From MWFE01 sp964481075 (GTDB lineage: Bacteria > Bacteroidota > Bacteroidia > Bacteroidales > Tenuifilaceae), in assembly GCA_964481075.1 (NCBI GenBank), contig CAYZSD010000058.1, forward strand, positions 1-19,081: a stretch of DNA of 19,081 bases, read 5' to 3'. Within the stretch, counting starts at the first letter, position 1. Each line of letters begins with the position of its first letter. Shown here one piece after another: positions 1-7,061 of this stretch. The position numbers and the translations under genes are program-made. The notes beneath the pieces were generated by a model. It searched no databases and was not told the DNA's origin. It saw only the letters and a list, made by a program, of their open reading frames with translations.

Positions 1-851
1 AAATCAAGTGGTTTGCTATCGTTCTTTTTTTAACCCTTATTTCTGGTTGTATCGAGTATGTTGACAACCCTCCCAAGGGCGAACCTAAGCTGGTTGTCTA
101 TTCCTTCATCACTCCCAGCGATACCATTAAGGTTTCTGTCAGAAAATCAATTCCTCTTTACCAGGCTCCTCAACCAGCATTCTGGGACGATTACTACCCT
201 CCCATTCCCGATGCTACAGTAACAATTAGAAACACCGCTTCTAGTCAACTGGTTACAATACCATACAACAACACAAAAAAAATGTATATACTTCTCCCAA
301 GCGAGTATAGCTTAGAGGTGGGCGAAGAGTACGAGCTAAGGGTTAACGCCGATGGGTTGCTGCCTGTTGCAGCCAGAACCATAATCCCAAATGGTTATCC
401 CATTCTCGATGGTAGCATTGACATTAACTCCTTCCAAGGGCAATGGAGCATGCAAACCCAAGTATCCGGAGCTCTAATCGATGAGCCCGGGGTTGAAAAC
501 TTTTACAGCATTTTTGTTAGTGTATGGGCTGGTTATGCCTCCGATGAATTAAATGAGGTTTACTACCAGTCAACCATGAGAGAGCTGCTTAGCGATGCCG
601 GTAAGGATGGACAAAGGGTTATTTTTCGCTCAACCCTTTGGGTTGAACAGTGGAACTACATGGATGTCTTCCTCTTGTCGGTCGATGAGAACTACTACCG
701 ATTCCATAAAGCATTACAGTTTGGAAGTGGCTTCGATGATCCTTTCAGCGAACCTCGACCCCTTTACACAAACATCGAGGGTGGCCTAGGAATTTTTGCA
801 TCATACGTATCAATCACCTACTCCTTTACAAACAGCGTTAGCCCCTTGTAG
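1..851 (+). CDS. DUF4249 family lipoprotein, 5' end cut by window edge
   Basis: The reading frame is open from base 3 to a TAG at 849-851, giving about 282 visible residues. The first residues form a hydrophobic signal segment (IKWFAIVLFLTLISGC) ending in a lipobox with its Cys near visible residue 16, so only the start codon and perhaps one or two residues lie outside the window. The mature protein begins with a short polar linker, then has the pattern LVVYSFITPSDTIKVSVRKS and a later segment with PIPDATVTI, both typical of DUF4249. Members are outer-membrane-linked lipoproteins usually encoded beside a TonB-dependent receptor, and the receptor gene would be expected just outside the window. 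The ATG at 282 lies inside the gene and is not the start. The function is unknown; a ligand-capturing partner of a receptor is an inference. Confidence 0.8.
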   Translation, partial: IKWFAIVLFLTLISGCIEYVDNPPKGEPKLVVYSFITPSDTIKVSVRKSIPLYQAPQPAFWDDYYPPIPDATVTIRNTASSQLVTIPYNNTKKMYILLPSEYSLEVGEEYELRVNADGLLPVAARTIIPNGYPILDGSIDINSFQGQWSMQTQVSGALIDEPGVENFYSIFVSVWAGYASDELNEVYYQSTMRELLSDAGKDGQRVIFRSTLWVEQWNYMDVFLLSVDENYYRFHKALQFGSGFDDPFSEPRPLYTNIEGGLGIFASYVSITYSFTNSVSPL

Positions 852-971
852 TGTAATAACAAGTACTGAATGATTGCCCTTGTAATAAAGCACCCTACAA
901 AACTAAGGTTCTATAACGTTTTGTGTGGGATGTTAAAAATTAACTACATCACCAATAATATGTTCATGTAT

Positions 972-1126
972 ATAGATGTCTCACTTCGTTCGACATGACT
1001 TAAACTTTTTTTGGATTAGTGGTGGGGGCGGAGGCGGGAGCGAGCCCTAGGGCCCGCTCCCGCCTCCGCCCCCACCACTCTATATATTTACCAACCTTGT
1101 CATGTCGAACGAAGTGAGACATCTAT
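972..1126. repeat. Middle inverted repeat, 28-nt perfect arms
   Basis: Bases 972-999 and 1099-1126 are perfect reverse complements over 28 nt, with 99 nt between them. The core word TCACTTCGTTCGA and its complement resemble an intergenic repeat type that I recall as scattered through Bacteroidota assemblies, but I cannot count copies here. The inner GC-rich palindrome lies within this pair, so the whole would fold as a long, interrupted cruciform or RNA stem. Confidence 0.85.
1018..1079. repeat. Inner GC-rich palindrome, 25-nt perfect arms
   Basis: Bases 1018-1042 and 1055-1079 are perfect reverse complements over 25 nt. The 12-nt centre at 1043-1054 contains GCCCTAGGGC, itself palindromic. 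The arms are 80 percent GC (20 of 25) in otherwise AT-rich intergenic DNA. The left arm is a G-run tract (GG, GGGGG, GG, GG, GGG) and the right arm its C-rich mirror. This would make a very stable hairpin in DNA or RNA. There is no T-run straight after the stem, so a classical terminator is not obvious, although it could end transcripts from the lipoprotein gene upstream. Confidence 0.85.
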
Positions 1127-1330
1127 TAGTCTAAACTAAAACAGACTCGGCAATTAGTATAAAAATTCAACATTGTTTCATGCTGTAATCTTAGTTTGAA
1201 ATTACCCACACAAAATGTTATAGAACCCCAAAATCTTTACTTCATGCAAAACATTTTTATACTATCAAAATAGTCGTTTACAATAATGTTTTCTATTTTT
1301 ACCAATATTTTTTATCACAAAATTCTAACA

Positions 1331-2218
1331 ATGAGATTATTCTATTTTTCTTTTCTGATATTATTACTATCAGCAACCTCATGTAAAGTTTCAAAGCAAA
1401 CTTCACAACTAACCGATGATGGAAACGCTGCCTTTCAAATGGCTGATTACCAAAGTGCTTTCAAAAAATACCAGGAAGTAATTTCAATCGCCGAATCAAA
1501 AGGGAAGCCAGCATCGGGAGAGGTACTTCAAAATGCAGGTATATCGGCATGGGAACTTGGGCAAACCCAATCGGCCATTGATCTTCTTGAAAAAGCGAAG
1601 CAAACCCCCATTGCCAATAGCAGAGCCATTTTTTCATTAGCCAAAGCTTACCAAAAAATTGATAATCTTTCAAGGGAGATAACCAACCTGGAAGAGTATA
1701 TCAAACGATTTCCCGAAGGGAAAGAAATAGAAGAGGTTAACCTTCAGCTTTTCATTGCCTACGTTGAAAGCACCAACTGGTCCTTAGCTGAGGAGCTTTT
1801 GCCAAAGCTAACTCCAGGCAACCTGAGCGAGGAGAAAACCATGGTGGCATCCCTGAAGCTAAACCAAGCCCTTGGAAACGATGAAAAGCTTAGGCCTCTG
1901 GCGCTTAAGCTACTGAAGGCAAACCCCAATAGCATTGTGGCATTAGAGGTATTGGCAAACAGCTACTATCGGGAGGCTGAGGATAGCTACCAGAAGGAGA
2001 TGAAGGAATATGAGAAGAACAGGACTAACAAGCAGTACAAACAGCTACTTGCTGCATTGGAGGTAATCAACGAGAATTTCCGAAAATCGCGCGATTACTT
2101 CGAGCAGCTTTACAAACTAAACCCTGATCCTCGCTACGCAACCTTTCTTGGAAATATTTATACTCGATTCGAAAACAAACAGAAAGCCGACTACTACTAC
2201 AAGAAAGCTAAAGAGTAG
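1331..2218 (+). CDS. TPR-repeat lipoprotein, unknown function
   Basis: This 295-residue protein begins with a typical lipoprotein signal, MRLFYFSFLILLLSATSC, with Cys18 as the likely lipidated residue. I chose the ATG at 1331 because an earlier in-frame ATG at 1286 would put 15 extra residues before the signal peptide. After a short linker the protein is almost entirely helical and contains degenerate tetratricopeptide pairs: residues near 30-60 (DDGNAAFQMADYQSAFKKYQEV), then further helices to about 180, and a C-terminal pair around 245-295 with DYFEQLYKLNPDPRYATFLGNIY. TPR lipoproteins of this kind act as scaffolds at the envelope. No partner can be named from context: the gene stands alone and ends 4 nt from the convergent thioesterase gene. 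Confidence 0.75.
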   Translation: MRLFYFSFLILLLSATSCKVSKQTSQLTDDGNAAFQMADYQSAFKKYQEVISIAESKGKPASGEVLQNAGISAWELGQTQSAIDLLEKAKQTPIANSRAIFSLAKAYQKIDNLSREITNLEEYIKRFPEGKEIEEVNLQLFIAYVESTNWSLAEELLPKLTPGNLSEEKTMVASLKLNQALGNDEKLRPLALKLLKANPNSIVALEVLANSYYREAEDSYQKEMKEYEKNRTNKQYKQLLAALEVINENFRKSRDYFEQLYKLNPDPRYATFLGNIYTRFENKQKADYYYKKAKE

Positions 2219-2222
2219 AAGT

Positions 2223-2699
2223 TTAAAGGAAAGCATCTATTCCTGGGTAACCAAACTTCTCTTTAGCAACACTTTCTGGGTACACGAAGTATTGCACCAA
2301 TCCCTCGGCACAAAGCTCGCCACTTGAGTTGTAAAGCTCGGTTTGGATGTCAGCTAGCCGCTTCTTATGCGCAACAACCCATGCCTTCAACCTGATAACA
2401 CCTTGATTCACATAAACAGGTTTACGGTATCTTATGCTCAACTGCGAGGTTACGCCACTAGCTCCCAAAAGGGTGTAAACCGCCCAACTCGCTATCTCGT
2501 CGAGGAGTGTAGCCTGAATTCCCCCATGAAGCACATCCTTATATCCCTGAAAATTTGGGTTTGGAAGCCATTCAGCATGTATAGTGCTTGTTGTCTCATC
2601 GAGAAAGAAGCTTAACTTTATTCCAATTGGGTTGGAGGGCGAACAACCTATACAATTGAAGTCATCGCTCATAAGATATGGGTTTTTTATTGGCTTCAT
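2223..2699 (-). CDS. PaaI-type hotdog-fold thioesterase
   Basis: The 158-residue product has the layout of the PaaI/YbgC-like hotdog thioesterase group. An N-terminal CIGCSPSNPIGIKL segment (residues 16-29) is followed by the signature DVLHGGIQATLLDEIASWAVY, where HGG at 58-60 and the Asp-Glu at 67-68 mark the catalytic helix region. Family members hydrolyse acyl-CoA or acyl-ACP thioesters in the cytosol as multimers; the substrate here cannot be told. It diverges from a TetR-type regulator gene across about 140 nt, an arrangement often seen when the regulator controls its neighbour, which is an inference. Its 3' end is 4 nt from that of the TPR lipoprotein gene. Confidence 0.85.
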   Translation of the reverse strand: MKPIKNPYLMSDDFNCIGCSPSNPIGIKLSFFLDETTSTIHAEWLPNPNFQGYKDVLHGGIQATLLDEIASWAVYTLLGASGVTSQLSIRYRKPVYVNQGVIRLKAWVVAHKKRLADIQTELYNSSGELCAEGLVQYFVYPESVAKEKFGYPGIDAFL

Positions 2700-2709
2700 A
2701 GTTTTTTTG

Positions 2710-2717
2710 CAATTATA
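2710..2717 (-). promoter_or_regulatory. Possible -7 box for the thioesterase gene
   Basis: On the minus strand this reads TATAATTG, one mismatch from the Bacteroidota -7 consensus TAnnTTTG, and lies about 10 nt before the thioesterase start codon. No convincing TTG is seen at the -33 position. Confidence 0.3.
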
Positions 2718-2840
2718 AAGAGTTGTTGTTTTCTGGCAGAGCTAAAATAATACTTATTAAACAACGTTTTAAACACATGTCGATAAACATCTTTTAGTTT
2801 AAAGAAAAAAACATTATTATTGCAACAAAATGTTTTTAAT

Positions 2841-3449
2841 ATGAGCAAAAAATCACAAAAAACCAAGCAAAAAATACTAAATACTGCTACCGATTTATTC
2901 CTAGAAAAGGGAGTTGACCGCGTTGGGGTCAGGGAGATTGCAGCAACAGCAGGGATTAACCTATCGCTGATGAATTACTACTTCCAATCGAAGGAACGGC
3001 TCTTCGAGATTATCTTCGATATGTTGGTTAAGGATAAAGCCTTCATGCTAAGAGACATACTGGAGTCTGACCAAACAATCGAGGAAAAGATACGCTCCTA
3101 CACCCATACCTATATCGACATTCTGCTCGAAAAGCCAATCCTAGTATCCTTTGCTCTTTCGGCAATTCATCGCGATCCCGATAAGATTAAGACAATGGGT
3201 TCGGTTCTGGCTCTTTACAATTCCGAGAAGTTTTGCAACCATCTTGCTACGGAAGCAGAAGCGGGTAGAATCCGTAATGTTGACCCTGAACAGCTCTATA
3301 TTAGCATGATATCAATGATTCTTTTCCCTTTCGCCATAAAAGAACTCATAACAGATAGAAACGGTTTCAGCAACAAACAGTACATCAACTTCATTAAGCA
3401 GAGGAAAGAGCACGTAACTGATATACTGCTAGTTTATCTGAAAGTATAG
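2841..3449 (+). CDS. TetR/AcrR family transcriptional regulator
   Basis: The product is about 202 residues, a normal size for a TetR repressor. The N-terminal DNA-binding domain is clear: KTKQKILNTATDLFLEKG (residues 7-24) leads into the helix-turn-helix VGVREIAATAGINLSLMNYYF (about 28-48), followed by the conserved QSKERLFEIIFDML. The rest is a helical ligand-binding and dimerisation region too variable to assign a ligand. I chose the ATG at 2841; an upstream in-frame TTG at 2820 would add seven residues without family support. The gene diverges from the thioesterase gene and may repress it and itself. Its 3' end is 15 nt from that of the convergent mnmD. Confidence 0.9.
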   Translation: MSKKSQKTKQKILNTATDLFLEKGVDRVGVREIAATAGINLSLMNYYFQSKERLFEIIFDMLVKDKAFMLRDILESDQTIEEKIRSYTHTYIDILLEKPILVSFALSAIHRDPDKIKTMGSVLALYNSEKFCNHLATEAEAGRIRNVDPEQLYISMISMILFPFAIKELITDRNGFSNKQYINFIKQRKEHVTDILLVYLKV

Positions 3450-3464
3450 CTGTTCATTCAGCTT

Positions 3465-4124
3465 TCACTCTTTCCATGCCCTGAGAATATGCTTCTTCCC
3501 TGGTGGACCAGGTAAACGCTCAAGCCTGAAACCTACTTGTCTTAGAGCCTCTTTAACGGTTCCCTTCACGCAGTAGGTAACCAAACATCCACCTGACTCT
3601 AGCGCTGAGAAAAGCTTTACGAACTGATCCCTCTCCCACATCTCAGGCTGATCGTTGGGTGCAAAAGCATCAAAGAAAATTAGATTGTACTGGTTGATAG
3701 GCTTCCATTTGGTGAAATCGCAAACCTCCTTGTGAAGAGTAAAACCATCAAACAGAGAGTGAATCTCATTCCAAGGTAGTTGACAAATCTGTCGCCAAAG
3801 AATTGCGGTATCATAAGTTAGTACTTCTTCGTAATTAAGTGATTCATAATCATAATCTTGAAGCGGATATAGTTCCAATGAATGGTATTCTACTATTAAG
3901 CTTTTGCTAATGGCTTCATAAGCTGTGAGGGCAACATTCAATCCTGTTCCAAATCCCACCTCCAATACCTTTACAACTCTTTTATTCAAAGCATGAAGCC
4001 CTGAACCTATGAAAACATGCTGCGACTCGGCCATTGCCCCGTGTAAAGAATGGTAATGCGCCCCAAATCGTTCAGAGAAAAGGGTTGATGAGCCATCGGC
4101 TGTGATGTGGATGGTATGCTTCAT
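3465..4124 (-). CDS. mnmD: tRNA wobble-uridine methyltransferase MnmD
   Basis: This 219-residue protein matches the stand-alone form of the MnmC methyltransferase domain (DUF752). It is expected to transfer a methyl group from S-adenosylmethionine to 5-aminomethyl-2-thiouridine at tRNA position 34, completing mnm5s2U. The family opening is present: TADGSSTLFSERFGAHYHS followed by HGAMAESQHVF at 28-38. The SAM-binding loop LEVGFGTGLN is at 54-63, and DAFAPNDQPEMW at 152-163 is the characteristic active-site stretch. The C-terminal LPGPPGKKHILRAWK is also typical. No FAD oxidase domain is fused, so this is MnmD and not bifunctional MnmC. It diverges from tlyA, so two RNA methyltransferase genes share one promoter region. 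Confidence 0.88.
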   Translation of the reverse strand: MKHTIHITADGSSTLFSERFGAHYHSLHGAMAESQHVFIGSGLHALNKRVVKVLEVGFGTGLNVALTAYEAISKSLIVEYHSLELYPLQDYDYESLNYEEVLTYDTAILWRQICQLPWNEIHSLFDGFTLHKEVCDFTKWKPINQYNLIFFDAFAPNDQPEMWERDQFVKLFSALESGGCLVTYCVKGTVKEALRQVGFRLERLPGPPGKKHILRAWKE

Positions 4125-4190
4125 GCTAGTTTACAGAATTGTATGAGTACTCAATCTATGTTATAGTCTTTTATAATTTATATAATGCCA

Positions 4191-4198
4191 CAAATTTA
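4191..4198 (-). promoter_or_regulatory. Candidate -7 box for mnmD
   Basis: The minus strand reads TAAATTTG, a full match to TAnnTTTG. It would start transcription near 4184, leaving a leader of about 60 nt before the mnmD start codon. A TTG lies 22 nt upstream (4221-4223), slightly farther than usual. Confidence 0.4.
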
Positions 4199-4242
4199 TG
4201 TTTTATTCGAAATAAAAAATCAAGCAATTATTTCAAAAGCCT

Positions 4243-4250
4243 TACTTTTG
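4243..4250 (+). promoter_or_regulatory. Candidate -7 box for tlyA
   Basis: TACTTTTG matches TAnnTTTG exactly and would place a transcript start near 4256, giving a leader of roughly 14 nt before the tlyA ATG. The -33 region is AT-rich without a clear TTG. Confidence 0.5.
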
Positions 4251-4269
4251 GCAAAAACGAAAACGAACT

Positions 4270-5061
4270 ATGCGCCTCGATGTTCTTCTGGTTCAACAGG
4301 GATACTTTTCCTCAAGGGAACTTGCAAAGGAAAACATTATACATGGGAATGTGCTTGTCAATGGGCTTATTGCAAAAAAACCATCCATGATTGTTTCAGA
4401 GGATGCTCTAATAACGTTAGAAAAGGAGAATACAATCCCCTATGTTAGCAGGGGAGGATTAAAGCTTGAAAAGGCTCTTAAGGAATTCAATATCGACTGC
4501 AAAGGGTTAACCGCCCTGGATCTGGGTGCATCAACAGGTGGCTTTACCGATTGCCTTCTAAAACATGGCGTTAGTATTGTTTATGCTGTTGACGTTGGTC
4601 ATAGCCAGCTCTCACAAATACTGAAGGATGACCACCGCATCATCTCGATTGAAAATACACACGTTAAAGACTTAACTACTTGTATGTTAAACAACTTGCT
4701 GTTTGATATTGTGGTAATGGATCTCTCTTTCATTTCTCTCAGCAAGGTGATAGGATTCCTCCCAAAATTTCTGAATGAAAAAGGGGTTGTGATTGCTCTG
4801 ATAAAACCACAGTTCGAAGTTGGGCCAGCCCATATTGGCAAAGGTGGATTGGTTAAGAATCCAAAGCAGCACATTGTGGCAATCGAGAATGTTTTTTCTT
4901 CTGCGAAAGAATTTGGGCTTTTTGCTACTAATTTAACCTATACACTTACCAATGAGGTAAGAAAGAACATTGAATACCTAGCCCTTTTTGAGCAGGTATC
5001 CAAGTTCTCCCTAAAAACAAATAATATTGTAGATGAAGCCTTTAGGCTAAATAGCAGGTAG
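4270..5061 (+). CDS. tlyA: TlyA family rRNA 2'-O-methyltransferase
   Basis: The 263-residue protein has the two-domain form of TlyA, formerly annotated as hemolysin A. An N-terminal S4 RNA-binding domain (residues 1-60, RLDVLLVQQGYFSSRELAKENI and VLVNG) is joined by YVSRGGLKLEKAL (58-70) to an FtsJ-like Rossmann methyltransferase. The SAM loop LDLGASTGGF is at 83-92, MDLSFISL at 150-157 and KPQFEVG at 179-185; the Lys and Asp residues in these motifs fit the catalytic set of this family. Characterised TlyA enzymes methylate cytidine 2'-hydroxyls in 16S and/or 23S rRNA; which sites are used here is not known. The gene ends 3 nt before the convergent aminotransferase gene. Confidence 0.9.
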   Translation: MRLDVLLVQQGYFSSRELAKENIIHGNVLVNGLIAKKPSMIVSEDALITLEKENTIPYVSRGGLKLEKALKEFNIDCKGLTALDLGASTGGFTDCLLKHGVSIVYAVDVGHSQLSQILKDDHRIISIENTHVKDLTTCMLNNLLFDIVVMDLSFISLSKVIGFLPKFLNEKGVVIALIKPQFEVGPAHIGKGGLVKNPKQHIVAIENVFSSAKEFGLFATNLTYTLTNEVRKNIEYLALFEQVSKFSLKTNNIVDEAFRLNSR

Positions 5062-5064
5062 TAT

Positions 5065-6258
5065 CTACTTCAATTCAGAGATAGCCCAGCTGATTCTGTC
5101 CAGCGCCTCAACGATCTCGGCCTCTGATGCAGCATAGGAGAAGCGAATGTAGTCGGGTGCGCCAAATGCACTCCCTGGTACAAGGGCAACATGTGCAGTA
5201 TTAAGGAGATACATTGCTAAATCGGAGGAACTCTCAATTGTACCTTCGTTATGCTTTTTCCCAAGAAGTTCCGACATCTCTGAGAAAACGTAGAATGCCC
5301 CCTGAGGCACATTGGTCTTGAAACCAGGAATCTTGCTTAACCTCTCAAGCACAAGGTTACGTCGAAGTTCGAAAGCCTTACACATCATTTTGGGGTAACC
5401 TGCATCGGAATTTATCGCGGCAGTGGCTGCCTTCTGTGCAATGGAACTTGCCCCTGAGGTTACCTGACCCTGAAGCTTGTTACATGCCTTGGCAAGCCAC
5501 TTTGGTCCAGCACAGTAGCCTATTCGCCAACCCGTCATAGCATATCCCTTTGATGTACCATTGATAATCACCACCCTGTCGGCAATATGGTCGAACTGTG
5601 CAATACTCTCGTGTTTTCCAATAAAATTGATGTGCTCATAAATCTCGTCGGAAATCACAAAAACGTTGGGGTGCTGGGCAATCACTTCGGCAATTGCGGC
5701 CAATTCGGCACGTGTGTAAACGCTACCAGTTGGGTTTGAAGGCGAGCAAAGCAGTAATGCTCTGGTTTTGGGTGTTATTGCATCGGCAAGCTGCTTTGGG
5801 GTAATCTTGAAATCACTCTCTATGGTTGTGGGAAGAACTACATTTTTGCCTTCGGCAAGCTTCACAAGTTCAACATAGCTAACCCAATATGGTGCAGGAA
5901 CAATAACCTCATCGCCATTATTTATAAGGGCTAAAATAACATTTGCGAGCGAATGCTTCGCACCATTTGAAACCACAATCTGGTCGGTTCCGTAGGTCAA
6001 GTTATTCTCCCGTTTTAGCTTGGCTGAAATAGCCTCAAGAAGATCGGCAAAACCTGGCACAGGCGAATAGAAGCTAAAGTTGTCGTCAATAGCTTTCTTT
6101 GCTGCCTCTTTCACAAAATCGGGGGTATGAAAATCGGGTTCACCCAAGCTGAGGTTGATAACATTAATCCCCTTATTTTTCAAATCTCTACAACGTTGCG
6201 ACATCGCAAGGGTCTCAGATGCAGCAAGTTTATCTAGTCTGTCGGATACTTTCTCCAT
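5065..6258 (-). CDS. Class I pyridoxal-phosphate aminotransferase (aspartate-type)
   Basis: This is a 397-residue fold-type I aminotransferase of the aspartate/aromatic subgroup I-gamma. The N-terminal NLSLGEPDFHTPDFV and FYSPVPGFADL are typical substrate-site stretches. Other landmarks are SPSNPTG (Asn175), SDEIYE (Asp204, which contacts the pyridine nitrogen), the Schiff-base Lys237 in NGTSKGYAMTG, GWRIGY just after it, and YIRFSYA near the C terminus with the carboxylate-binding Arg. The probable reaction is amino transfer between aspartate or a similar amino acid and 2-oxoglutarate. I prefer the ATG at 6258 (MEKVSDRLDKL), which aligns with how the family starts; an in-frame ATG at 6288 would add ten residues. 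The exact substrate cannot be set from sequence. Confidence 0.88.
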   Translation of the reverse strand: MEKVSDRLDKLAASETLAMSQRCRDLKNKGINVINLSLGEPDFHTPDFVKEAAKKAIDDNFSFYSPVPGFADLLEAISAKLKRENNLTYGTDQIVVSNGAKHSLANVILALINNGDEVIVPAPYWVSYVELVKLAEGKNVVLPTTIESDFKITPKQLADAITPKTRALLLCSPSNPTGSVYTRAELAAIAEVIAQHPNVFVISDEIYEHINFIGKHESIAQFDHIADRVVIINGTSKGYAMTGWRIGYCAGPKWLAKACNKLQGQVTSGASSIAQKAATAAINSDAGYPKMMCKAFELRRNLVLERLSKIPGFKTNVPQGAFYVFSEMSELLGKKHNEGTIESSSDLAMYLLNTAHVALVPGSAFGAPDYIRFSYAASEAEIVEALDRISWAISELK

Positions 6259-6357
6259 GATAACTGAATTTATTCCAAAATAATTCATATCTTTATATAT
6301 TTAAAGCGTTAAAATTAGGTTTTTATTTTCCGATAAAAAACTGTTAAAAAACAACTC

Positions 6358-6873
6358 ATGGTACTTGAACTACTCAAAATAATTCTACCCGCATTGCTGG
6401 TCTTTCTCGCTGGCTATCTTGCAATTGAACGTCTTCTTCGGAATGAAGCCAATCGCAGAAAGGTTGACATTACCATCAGCAGACAGAAAGTTTCAACCCC
6501 TATTCGACTGCAAGCTTACGAGCGAATTGTGCTATACCTTGAACGAATTTCGCCCGAATCGCTGCTGCTAAGACTAAACCAACCTGGATTGACTTCGAAG
6601 AAACTCCAAGCACTTCTTCTTAGCACAATCCGCGAGGAGTGGGAGCACAACCTCTCGCAACAGCTCTATATCAGTTCAAAAGCCTGGGGACTGGTGAAGA
6701 ATGCAAAATCGAATGTTATCAAGCTTATCAGCATTTGTGCCGACAAGGTTGACGCCAACGAGTCTGCAATGATCCTCAGCAAGCTTATCCTCGATAACCT
6801 CGTGGAAATGGAAAACCACCCCACCGAGAAAGCCATCGAATTCCTCAAAAACGAGGTAAACGAGCTATTCTAG
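6358..6873 (+). CDS. DUF7935 family membrane-anchored protein
   Basis: The 171-residue product starts with one hydrophobic helix (about residues 4-24, LELLKIILPALLVFLAGYLA) followed by a charged stretch (ERLLRNEANRRK) and then a soluble, largely helical domain. The motif TPIRLQAYERIVLYLERISPESLLLRL and the later REEWEHNLSQQLYIS are what I recognise as the DUF7935 family, conserved across Bacteroidota but of unknown role. The positively charged segment after the helix suggests an inner-membrane anchor with the domain in the cytosol. It lies between the divergent aminotransferase gene and the bamD operon and has no obvious operon partner. Confidence 0.75.
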   Translation: MVLELLKIILPALLVFLAGYLAIERLLRNEANRRKVDITISRQKVSTPIRLQAYERIVLYLERISPESLLLRLNQPGLTSKKLQALLLSTIREEWEHNLSQQLYISSKAWGLVKNAKSNVIKLISICADKVDANESAMILSKLILDNLVEMENHPTEKAIEFLKNEVNELF

Positions 6874-6991
6874 CAACACTCAAAGAACTTCAAGGCAACA
6901 TCTATATTACACCCTGCTTTTTACTTTCCCTTAATTACATGTTGGTTAACATTTTTTTTGATTCATAAGCTTTTTTTTCTGTATATCTTAC

Positions 6992-6999
6992 TACCTTTG
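6992..6999 (+). promoter_or_regulatory. -7 box upstream of the bamD operon
   Basis: TACCTTTG is an exact match to the Bacteroidota -7 consensus TAnnTTTG. The predicted start near 7006 leaves about 56-65 nt of leader before bamD. The gap before it (6874-6991) is AT-rich with T-runs and no other assigned feature; no well-spaced TTG is visible. Confidence 0.55.
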
Positions 7000-7061
7000 C
7001 ACGTTTAAATAATTGACTACAATAAACTCAGCGTTTTTGTGTTTATTTAGCAAAAAGTCAA

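Larger units (their letters stand above)
907..1227. repeat. Nested inverted-repeat region, outer arms
   Basis: The gene-free stretch 852-1330 is dominated by three nested inverted repeats. The outermost pair is 23 nt at 907-929 and 23 nt at 1205-1227, complementary except for one position that would be a G-U pair in RNA. The arms contain the words TCTATAAC and GTGTGGG. Spacers between the outer and middle arms are unequal, 42 nt on the left and 78 nt on the right, so this is not a simple single hairpin. No open reading frame of note and no clear target-site duplication is visible. It could be a small non-autonomous element with terminal repeats, or an intergenic repeat inserted into an older palindrome. 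Confidence 0.7.

Noticed and set aside
843..890. Short direct repeat CCTTGTA after the DUF4249 gene
   Set aside because: Only about 7 nt repeated twice in AT-rich sequence, expected by chance.
907..1227. CRISPR array or insertion sequence in the repeat region
   Set aside because: The repeats are inverted pairs, not regularly spaced direct repeats, and there is no transposase frame or clear target duplication.
4139..4448. Overlapping plus-strand frames spanning the mnmD-tlyA gap and the tlyA 5' end
   Set aside because: They overlap the S4 domain of TlyA in other frames, and their translations resemble no protein; the promoter boxes also lie in this gap.
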